In this document: piece by piece, positions 45,019-52,709 of the stretch
Position numbering within the stretch: the first letter of the stretch is position 1
How the letters are laid out: each line of letters begins with the position of its first letter
Assembly: GCF_002631205.1 (NCBI RefSeq)
Contig: NZ_PDLO01000003.1
Location: 454,568-518,567, forward strand
DNA from: Neolewinella marina
GTDB lineage: Bacteria > Bacteroidota > Bacteroidia > Chitinophagales > Saprospiraceae
Reading direction: 5' to 3'
Length of the DNA: 64,000 nucleotides
Program-made: the position numbers and the translations under genes
Notes under the pieces: model-generated
Seen by the model: only the letters and a program-made list of their open reading frames with translations
Database searches by the model: none
Told to the model about the DNA's origin: nothing

Positions 45019-48000
45019 TTGCGCCGCTACCGCTACCTGTTGCTCATCTGTATACTATGGCTGTTCCTGCCCGGGAAGTCGGACGGTCAGGTGATCGATA
45101 TGGTGCCTAAGGAGCGGCTTACGATTTCGGAAGGGCTGCCACATAATGGCGTCAGTTCCATGCTGGTGGATTCGCGGGGCTATTTGTGGGTGGCCACCTT
45201 CGATGGCCTCGCCCGATACGATGGGTACGACGTAGACGTTTATCAGAATTTGCCCGACCGTAAAATGCTGGTCAGCAACCGAATCAGAAACATCAGGGAG
45301 GACAAGCGGGGAAACCTATTGCTGGGTACCGACGATGGGGTCTCCGTATACCACTACCGGCAGGACAAGTTCGAGACCATCTACTCCAACACAATGTTCA
45401 GCAGGGGCATTAACGGTCCGCTGGTCCGGAAAATCCTGCCCATGCCGGATGATAAAACGATCGTGGCGCTTACCGAAGAGAGCGGGGTGTTGATTTTCGA
45501 CGTGGACTATCAGTATCTGAAACAGTGTATTCCGGCGGGCCTGGGGGACGAGAGAAAGATCAAGATCCTCTTCGGTAGCGCACTCGACGAGCACCACCTG
45601 CTGCTTTCTACTTCTACCGGGCTGCTGGTGTTCAATACTCAAAACTGCAGTTTCGAGAGCGTCCTGAAGGATGAGATTCGCACGAGTTTCTCTTCCCTCG
45701 TGATGGAGGACGGCCGGGTGCTGGTGGCGACTGATGACCGCCTCTGTTGGTTGCAAAAGACCGGGAAACAGCTTCCCGAATTTCAGTGGGGGGGCAGTTA
45801 CCCCACCGTGATGGGTGCCGTTGATATGCGCACCGACCAACGGGGTAATCTCTGGCTCGCTTCGGTCGGGCAAGGTATCTCAGTGATCACGAACTTAGAG
45901 CATTTCCTGGAAGGCGGTACCGCCAATGTCTTGGACTTCAATACAGCGGACGGTCAGCTCCGAAGCAGTTGCCTGACACCAGCAGGCGAGGATGATTTTT
46001 GGGTGGGAAGCTTTGATCGGGGCAGTTTCCGCTTTAGCCTGCGTTCTAATCCCTTCTTCAACAGTCTACAGACCTCCGGGCCGGTAGAGTTTCGAAAGAG
46101 TATAGCCTTTGCAACCGTGGTGGACAGCAACAGGGTCTTGCTGGGAGGCAGCAATGGGCTGGCTACCGTATTTAATACCGCGTCCGAAGCGTTCGAACCT
46201 CTGCCGGCCTCCTTAGCTGGGGTGGCCGGTCGGATGCACTGCGTCTATGCTGACCGCCGTGGGAGACTCTGGTTCAAGGACGCCCGGGTTAATCGCTTAT
46301 ACTACGCTGAATCCAGCGATGGTCCCCTTCGGGAAGTGAATTTTGCGGATGTCGAGATACCGGAAGACTACCGGTTCGACTCCATGACCGAAGATTCGGA
46401 AGGAAATTTGTGGTTGGCCTTTCAGGAGGGGGTAGTCCGGTTGGGGATCAACGAATTCGGCGTAGTCGAACGGGGGGAATTTTTACGCGACCATCCCTCT
46501 ATTTCGACCGACCCGCTGTCGCGAATCAGGTACCTCTACGCCGACCCGGCCGGGAAGATAATGTGGGTGGGCACGAGCTCATCGGGCCTGGTCCGGATTG
46601 ACTACCAAACGGCGGACTTGCTACGGGACGCCGCAGTGGACAGGTACACTACGGCGAACGGGCTGCCGAGTAATTTCGTATCCAGTATGCTACGCACGAG
46701 GGAGGGAGCACTCTGGATCGGAACCGAACGTGGTGGCGTTTGCCGGATAACGGAGGCTCAAGGTGAGCTATCCTTTGAAGCGGTGACTACCGCCGATGGA
46801 CTCACGAACAACGTGGTGAAGAACCTGCTGGCCGATGACCAGGATAACCTATGGGTAAGTACGAACGTGGGTCTCAACCGGCTGAGTCTGGACACGCGGG
46901 AGATCACCGGTTACCGCCGCGACGATGGACTACCGTTTGAGGACTTCAGCTACGAGGCCAAAAAAATGGCAAACGGTAAAATGCTGTTCGCCGGGGTCAA
47001 CGGCTTTACGCTATTTGACCCACGCCGCATTCCCGATCCGGTCGTTGCTCCCGCCGTCGAGTTCGGAGATCTGCGGTTGTTCAACCGTACTATTAACGTA
47101 GGAGATACCGTGGCCGGCAGGGTATTATTGACGGAGCGCCTGCGTGACGGATCCCGATTGCGCTTTCCCCACAACCAAAGCGTTTTTTCATTTGGAGTGG
47201 ATGCCCTGCATTTTGAATCGATTGCCAGCTATTATCTGAGCTACCGACTGTTGCCCGATAATGCGGATTGGCTGAAACTTCCCCCGGAACAGCGCACCAT
47301 CAATTTTAATAACCTGCCTCCGGGAGAATACGAACTTGAGGTAAGGTCGTGCAAAACGGGAGCGGGCTGCAGCGAACCGCGTACGATCTACTTCGACATT
47401 ATTCCTCCCTGGTGGAAATCTACCTGGGCGTATGTCCTCTATGGAGTGATCTTTCTCGGGGTATCAGCCGCGATAGTGTACTGGATTACCCGGTTTCAAT
47501 CCTTGCGCCACTCGATCGCCATCGAACAGTTGGAACGAAGCAGTGCCCAACAGCTTAATGCGGAAAAGCTTCGCCTGTTTTCCAATATTTCTCACGAAAT
47601 CAAGACGCCGGTAAGTCTGATTTATGGCCCGATTCAATTGCTGGCGCGGCGATTTTCGAAGGATAAGATCATTAGCGATAACCTGAGCCTTATCGAACGG
47701 CAGGCCAAGAAGTTGACCCGCCTGGTGGAACAGATACAAGACTTTCAGAAAGCTGACGCCAACCTACTCAAGCTGAAAGCGACGCCTTTCAATTTTGCGC
47801 GGTTCTTGCAAGAGGCTACGCAGGACCTCGCCTTCTTTGCAAAGAGTGAAGGGAAAGCGGTCATCGTCAATTGTGCCGCCCCCCACATCCGGGTGTGCGC
47901 CGATCGGGACAAGCTCGAAAAGATCATCGATAATCTGGTCACCAACGCGCTGAAGCATACGGATATGGGTGACGTGGTGACCGTTTCGGCAACGGCAACT

Positions 48001-49137
48001 GAAAATGCACTGGTGCTGGTCGTCAAGGATACGGGCACGGGAATCAAAGCGGAGGATTTGCCCTTCGTCTTCGACCGCTTCTACCAGGCGGAAGATAGCG
48101 GTACCAACCCGGTAGCGGGTTCGGGAATTGGTCTGGCGTTCACGAAGCGGCTGGTCGAACTACATCAGGGAACGATCTCTATTACCTCGGCCGAGGGTGA
48201 CGGGACTACCGTAGAAGTCGTGCTTCCCGTGCTGCACCCGCGCGACGAGTATGAGGCCGATGAAGAATCAGTCGATGAAATGAATGCGGAGGTGGTTCCT
48301 CAGTTATTGCCCAACATAACGCTCGGAGAAGATGAGCTTGCAGTAGCTGCCGAGTTCAGGGGCAAACGGATATACCTGATAGAAGACAGCACCGACATGC
48401 GGAGATTCATCGAAGGCTTTCTGAGTAAATACTTCGAGGTAACCTCCTTTACCAATGGGAAAGCCTGTCTGCAGGCGATGGAAGAAGAGTGGCCGGACCT
48501 TGTCCTGAGTGACGTGCAAATGCCGAAAGTTGACGGGCTGTCGTTGACCGCTGCCATTAAGGAAGACTTCAAAACGAGTCATATTCCCGTTATCCTGCTT
48601 ACCGCTTTTGGCCGCGACGAGGGCAGGATAAAGGGTATGGGCTCCGGCGCCGACGCCTATATCAACAAACCCTTCAGCATACCGGTGGTGATCTCCACCA
48701 TCGAAAACCTGCTCAAGAATCGGGATAAACTGCGCCACCGGTTCAACGTCGACCTGCCCCTGACACTGAATAAGGAAAACGTAGGAAACAACGAATTCCT
48801 GGAGCGGCTCTACGAGATCATGCGGGCGAACGTGGACAATGCTGACGCGGACCTGGATACTTTTGCCAAGCAACTGCTGCTGAACCGGACGCACTTCTAC
48901 CAGAAGACGAAGGAAATAACCGGAATGACACCTCACGAACTGTTCAAGGCATACCGGCTGAAGCGGGCAGCCGAGTTGCTGGTGCAGGATGGCCTGACCG
49001 TCAACGAAGTGTATCCGACTACCGGCTTTAAAAGTCGCTCAAACTTCAGTAAAGCGTTCAAGAAAAAATACGGAGTGCCCCCCAGCCAATATGCGGCAGA
49101 AGCTGCCAAAGCAACTTTGGGCACCGACACCGAATAA
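45019..49137 (+). CDS. Hybrid two-component system sensor/regulator (HTCS) of the PUL
   Basis: 1,372 residues, starting with TTG; a stop at 44998 and the lack of ATG before the signal peptide leave no better choice. The signal peptide (YLLLICILWLFLPGKSDG) precedes about 14 Reg_prop propeller repeats (two seven-bladed propellers, ~30-740; for example NGVSSMLVDSRGYLWVATFD). A Y_Y_Y domain (~745-800) and one membrane helix (~808-830) follow. The histidine kinase has His859 in NISHEIKTPVS and the N-box NLVTNALKH. The receiver has Asp1165 in LSDVQMPKVDG, and a C-terminal AraC-type helix-turn-helix completes it. The periplasmic part should bind an oligosaccharide of the target polysaccharide, and the DNA-binding end should activate both PUL arms. 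The kinase region is visibly AT-richer than the core genes. Confidence 0.94.
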   Translation: MRRYRYLLLICILWLFLPGKSDGQVIDMVPKERLTISEGLPHNGVSSMLVDSRGYLWVATFDGLARYDGYDVDVYQNLPDRKMLVSNRIRNIREDKRGNLLLGTDDGVSVYHYRQDKFETIYSNTMFSRGINGPLVRKILPMPDDKTIVALTEESGVLIFDVDYQYLKQCIPAGLGDERKIKILFGSALDEHHLLLSTSTGLLVFNTQNCSFESVLKDEIRTSFSSLVMEDGRVLVATDDRLCWLQKTGKQLPEFQWGGSYPTVMGAVDMRTDQRGNLWLASVGQGISVITNLEHFLEGGTANVLDFNTADGQLRSSCLTPAGEDDFWVGSFDRGSFRFSLRSNPFFNSLQTSGPVEFRKSIAFATVVDSNRVLLGGSNGLATVFNTASEAFEPLPASLAGVAGRMHCVYADRRGRLWFKDARVNRLYYAESSDGPLREVNFADVEIPEDYRFDSMTEDSEGNLWLAFQEGVVRLGINEFGVVERGEFLRDHPSISTDPLSRIRYLYADPAGKIMWVGTSSSGLVRIDYQTADLLRDAAVDRYTTANGLPSNFVSSMLRTREGALWIGTERGGVCRITEAQGELSFEAVTTADGLTNNVVKNLLADDQDNLWVSTNVGLNRLSLDTREITGYRRDDGLPFEDFSYEAKKMANGKMLFAGVNGFTLFDPRRIPDPVVAPAVEFGDLRLFNRTINVGDTVAGRVLLTERLRDGSRLRFPHNQSVFSFGVDALHFESIASYYLSYRLLPDNADWLKLPPEQRTINFNNLPPGEYELEVRSCKTGAGCSEPRTIYFDIIPPWWKSTWAYVLYGVIFLGVSAAIVYWITRFQSLRHSIAIEQLERSSAQQLNAEKLRLFSNISHEIKTPVSLIYGPIQLLARRFSKDKIISDNLSLIERQAKKLTRLVEQIQDFQKADANLLKLKATPFNFARFLQEATQDLAFFAKSEGKAVIVNCAAPHIRVCADRDKLEKIIDNLVTNALKHTDMGDVVTVSATATENALVLVVKDTGTGIKAEDLPFVFDRFYQAEDSGTNPVAGSGIGLAFTKRLVELHQGTISITSAEGDGTTVEVVLPVLHPRDEYEADEESVDEMNAEVVPQLLPNITLGEDELAVAAEFRGKRIYLIEDSTDMRRFIEGFLSKYFEVTSFTNGKACLQAMEEEWPDLVLSDVQMPKVDGLSLTAAIKEDFKTSHIPVILLTAFGRDEGRIKGMGSGADAYINKPFSIPVVISTIENLLKNRDKLRHRFNVDLPLTLNKENVGNNEFLERLYEIMRANVDNADADLDTFAKQLLLNRTHFYQKTKEITGMTPHELFKAYRLKRAAELLVQDGLTVNEVYPTTGFKSRSNFSKAFKKKYGVPPSQYAAEAAKATLGTDTE

Positions 49138-49153
49138 CAAAAAGTAAGCAACC

Positions 49154-51043
49154 ATGTCTAACCAATTAGCCGGAATATCCATCGTCGGCCTGCTACTGGC
49201 GGGCCTCCTCCTGAGCTTTACGGTAGAGAGAACCCCTGAACCCACCGGGGTCATCAGTTTTGACCTCAGTATCGCCGATGATGCTACGCCTCACGTGCTG
49301 GCCGAATTCAGGCGGAATCGGTCGGAGGGGATCAGCAGGATGGAATTTGCGAAGGGGACCTATCATTTCTATCCCGAAAAAGGAGCGGAATTCTTCAGTT
49401 ATATCTCCAACCATAAGGACGTACAGGTCTGGACGGCTTTTCCGATCATCGATCTTCAAAACCTCGTCATCGACGGCGGGGGGGCGACTTTTATCTTTCA
49501 CGGACGAATGATTCCCTTCTTACTGGAGGAAAGCTCCGACATAACGTTAAAAAACGTGACGGTAGACTGGGCGGAACCGTTTCACAGCGAAGCCCTGGTT
49601 GTTGCCAACGACCAGAATCAAAATACATTCGACCTCAGGATAGGGGAGGAGTACCCCTACGAAATCCGCAACGGTGAGTTGATCTTCCTGAAGGAGTACT
49701 ACGAACACCCGCTCGGGCAGACCATTTTATTCGATCCAGAAACCAGAGGGGTGGCCTACAACACCGAAGCGTACACCCCACTGACTACTGCAAAACGGCT
49801 AAACGGCAGGGGCCTCCCGGATGCGAGAAAGTATCCCCTGGATGCCCTGCCGGGAGAATTGCTCGTGCGGGGAACCGAGCGCCGGCTCCGGGCGGAGGAA
49901 CTGTCTCCGGGACTGATTCGCATCCACGGTCACAACAAATTATTACCCGAACCGGGGCTGATATTAACCGCCAAAGGATATCCCTGGGACAACCGGATCG
50001 CGCCCGCCATCCGCATTTTTCACTGCCAGGACTTTCTCGCGGAGAACGTCACCATTCACCACGCCGGGGGCATGGGCTTGATCGCGGAAAACTCCACAGA
50101 CCTCACGCTGGATAACTACGAAGTAAGCCCCTCGAACGGCAGGATGGTATCTACCAGTGCCGACGCGACCCACTTCGTCGGTTGCCGGGGCACAGTGACA
50201 ATAAAAAACAGCCGATTCTTCAACCAGCTTGATGACGCCACGAATGTACACGGCACTTACCAGGTAGTGGAAGACATCCTTTCCACTCATTCGCTCGGAA
50301 TGCGCGTGGGCCACCACCAGCAGCAGGGTTCGCAACTTGGGTATCCTGGCGAAAGGATCGGGGCGGTCGACCTGGATAGCTCGTTCTTTAGCTACGCGGA
50401 GATGACGATCGAGTCCGTAGAGAAAGTAAACAGTCGCTACTCCATCCTCACGTTCCGGGAGCCCTTGCCGACGGCACTCGCCCGGGGTCACCTACTGGAA
50501 AACCTGGACGCTTACCCCGAATTAGTAGTCAAGAACTGCACCATCAGCGGCAACCGTGCCCGCGGCCTGTTGCTGTCCACCCCCCGGAAAATTGTCATCG
50601 ACAGCAATTATTTTCATACTGAAATGGAAGCGATTCTCGTCCCCGTGGAGAGCGGCAAATGGTACGAAGCGGGTAGCGTGACCGACCTGACCGTCACCAA
50701 CAATACTTTCGATAATTGCAACTACGGCGGTCGTAACCGCGGCGTGATCCGGTTTATCCCCGACGACGAAAACGAAAACATCGCCTTCCTCAACGTCAAC
50801 GTTTCGGACAATGAATTCCGGCACTTCGACAACCTCTTCCTAGAGGTGAATAACGTAAACGGGTTCCGGTTTGCCGGGAATACGATCATCGACTCCGGGT
50901 CCTTTCCCGCCCTGTACCCGGGTGAGCCAGCCATCAGGGTGCGGGCTTCCCGCAACCTCGAGTTTCGGAACAACGACTACCGCGGCAGGGCCAGGGTCAT
51001 CTTGGATGCAGATAACAACGATACCGAGCTGACCTTCGAGTAA
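49154..51043 (+). CDS. GH110-like exo-alpha-1,3-galactosidase (copy A)
   Basis: 629 residues with an N-terminal signal anchor (GISIVGLLLAGLLLSFTV) and a right-handed parallel beta-helix. The GH110 pattern is clear: LVIDGGGATFIFHGRMIPF, ITLKNVTVDWAEPFHSEA, IHHAGGMGLIAENSTDLTL, TSADATHFVGCRG (Asp337) and LDDATNVHGTY (Asp360, Asp361). The acidic residues in the last two are candidate catalytic or galactose-binding residues. GH110 removes terminal alpha-1,3-linked galactose, and a marine member has been linked to lambda-carrageenan-type linkages. It follows the HTCS gene by 16 bases. It shares the 23-residue spacing between the two acidic motifs with the second copy at 58576-60420. Confidence 0.82.
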   Translation: MSNQLAGISIVGLLLAGLLLSFTVERTPEPTGVISFDLSIADDATPHVLAEFRRNRSEGISRMEFAKGTYHFYPEKGAEFFSYISNHKDVQVWTAFPIIDLQNLVIDGGGATFIFHGRMIPFLLEESSDITLKNVTVDWAEPFHSEALVVANDQNQNTFDLRIGEEYPYEIRNGELIFLKEYYEHPLGQTILFDPETRGVAYNTEAYTPLTTAKRLNGRGLPDARKYPLDALPGELLVRGTERRLRAEELSPGLIRIHGHNKLLPEPGLILTAKGYPWDNRIAPAIRIFHCQDFLAENVTIHHAGGMGLIAENSTDLTLDNYEVSPSNGRMVSTSADATHFVGCRGTVTIKNSRFFNQLDDATNVHGTYQVVEDILSTHSLGMRVGHHQQQGSQLGYPGERIGAVDLDSSFFSYAEMTIESVEKVNSRYSILTFREPLPTALARGHLLENLDAYPELVVKNCTISGNRARGLLLSTPRKIVIDSNYFHTEMEAILVPVESGKWYEAGSVTDLTVTNNTFDNCNYGGRNRGVIRFIPDDENENIAFLNVNVSDNEFRHFDNLFLEVNNVNGFRFAGNTIIDSGSFPALYPGEPAIRVRASRNLEFRNNDYRGRARVILDADNNDTELTFE

Positions 51044-51061
51044 GGCCGGTTTGTGTAGTTG

Positions 51062-52660
51062 CTAGTCCAGCGGCTCGCTCTCGAAATCCGTATCGTTCAC
51101 CCAATTCGTCTTCATTTTCTCACCCGCCATAAACCGGTTGTAGAAATCCCGCACCGGATCGCCGGAGTAGCGGTAGGTCTCCAGTACTTCGGCATTACCG
51201 GTCATACGGGGATCGCCCTGGGCGATCAGCTTTTCGGTCATGTCATTGAGCATCTGGTCCTTGCGATCGGCTTGCGCCGTTTCCTCGGCCAGGTTGTTGA
51301 GACAGTAGGGGTCGTTGGCTATGTTGTACAATTCTTCCGCTACTCGCTTGCCGAAGTTGAGCTGCCACCACTTTTGTTCTCCGCCCGCTCTGCGGGTATT
51401 CAGGAGGTAGGATTTGGTCGGACTGCCATCCGTGTTTAGGTAGCCGGTTTCCGGGTTCCCCACCGGCCAGCGATCGGGATGGAAATTGCGCAGGTAGAGG
51501 TAGTCACCCTGGATGATGCCGCGCACGGGGTAGCCCTGATCGTTCGGGCGGCCCACGTCGTGCCGCTCCTTACCCACGAGCACGTAGTTGCGCTCCTCAG
51601 TAACGGTACCTTCTTCTTCCGTACCGAAAATGTCGAAAAGGCTGCGGCCGGTCATGGGCTGCATCCCGGTCGAGGCGGGATCCACGCCGCTCGCCTCCAT
51701 GAAGGTGGGGGCCAGGTCGATAAAGTTGACAAAATCTTCGATCCGCCTACCCGCTTTCTTGATGCCCTTCGGCCAGCGGATGGCAAGCGGCAGGTGATTG
51801 GAGTATTCGTAGACCTGACCCTTGATGCGGGGGAAGGGCATGCCGTTATCCGCGGTCACTACGATAATGGTGTTGTCCAATTCCCCTGCCGCCTCCAGCG
51901 CTTCGATCATGCGGCCAAGGTGACCGTCGAAATACTCGATTTCGTAGGCGTAGTCCAGCATATCCGTTCGCACGCTGTCCACGTCCGGCCAGAAGGGAGG
52001 CACCTCGTCGATATCGGAAAGATTCTTGTCGGTCAGCCGCAGGCCCGCACCGTACTCGTAGGCCCGGTGGGGTTCGGTGCCTCCGTACCAGAAACAGAAG
52101 GGTTCCCCGGCGGGACGTTTCTGTAGGAAGTCTTCGAAGTTCCGGGCGTAGTCGATCTTGCTAATGAATTTGGCGGGTGGATCGAGGGTGTATTCATCGA
52201 ACTTCTGTCCGGCAAGTTCCCGGGGCCGGCCGTCGAGCGAGCCCTGCTCACCGGGGGCCCAGCCTTTCCCGGTCGCACCCACGAAGTATCCGCTACTGTC
52301 CAGTGCCTCGGCGTAGGTGATGAACTTTTCCGGAAAGTAGGGGGAATGGTTTACGGCCTCTTCCAGTTGCCAACTGTTGCGTCCGGTCAGGATACAAGAG
52401 CGGGAGGGCGAACATTTCGCGTTCGGCACGTACGCGTTGTTGAACAGCAGCCCCTCGGCGGCCACCCGGTCGAAGGCCGGGGTGGATACCCAGTCGCAGC
52501 CGTAAGCGCTGAAGTGCTTCCAGGAAGCGTCGTCGGCGATGGCAAACAGGATATTAGGGCGGTCGTATTCAGTATCGGTCGTACCGGCCGCTTCCCCCTC
52601 CCCGCACGATGTGAAGAGACCGAATAAGAGTAAGACGGCGGCTGGATATAAGCTTTTCAT
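51062..52660 (-). CDS. S1-family sulfatase, lipoprotein (PUL sulfatase 1)
   Basis: 532 residues from the ATG at 52660; a TTG three codons upstream is possible. A lipoprotein signal ends LLLFGLFTSCGEG. The metal site ILFAIADDASWKHFSAYG and formylglycine Cys83 in NAKCSPSRSCILTGRN (CxPSR) are present, with VVTADNGMPFPRIKG supplying the second metal site. The pattern is close to N-sulfoglucosamine-sulfohydrolase-like sulfatases, but that name does not predict the substrate. It is the last gene of the leftward PUL arm and converges on GH110 copy A with 18 bases between the stops. Confidence 0.92.
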   Translation of the reverse strand: MKSLYPAAVLLLFGLFTSCGEGEAAGTTDTEYDRPNILFAIADDASWKHFSAYGCDWVSTPAFDRVAAEGLLFNNAYVPNAKCSPSRSCILTGRNSWQLEEAVNHSPYFPEKFITYAEALDSSGYFVGATGKGWAPGEQGSLDGRPRELAGQKFDEYTLDPPAKFISKIDYARNFEDFLQKRPAGEPFCFWYGGTEPHRAYEYGAGLRLTDKNLSDIDEVPPFWPDVDSVRTDMLDYAYEIEYFDGHLGRMIEALEAAGELDNTIIVVTADNGMPFPRIKGQVYEYSNHLPLAIRWPKGIKKAGRRIEDFVNFIDLAPTFMEASGVDPASTGMQPMTGRSLFDIFGTEEEGTVTEERNYVLVGKERHDVGRPNDQGYPVRGIIQGDYLYLRNFHPDRWPVGNPETGYLNTDGSPTKSYLLNTRRAGGEQKWWQLNFGKRVAEELYNIANDPYCLNNLAEETAQADRKDQMLNDMTEKLIAQGDPRMTGNAEVLETYRYSGDPVRDFYNRFMAGEKMKTNWVNDTDFESEPLD

Positions 52661-52709
52661 GTTGGACAATTAGCGTGATTTATTTGAGTTCTTCCCTGCC
52701 CCAGGTAGC

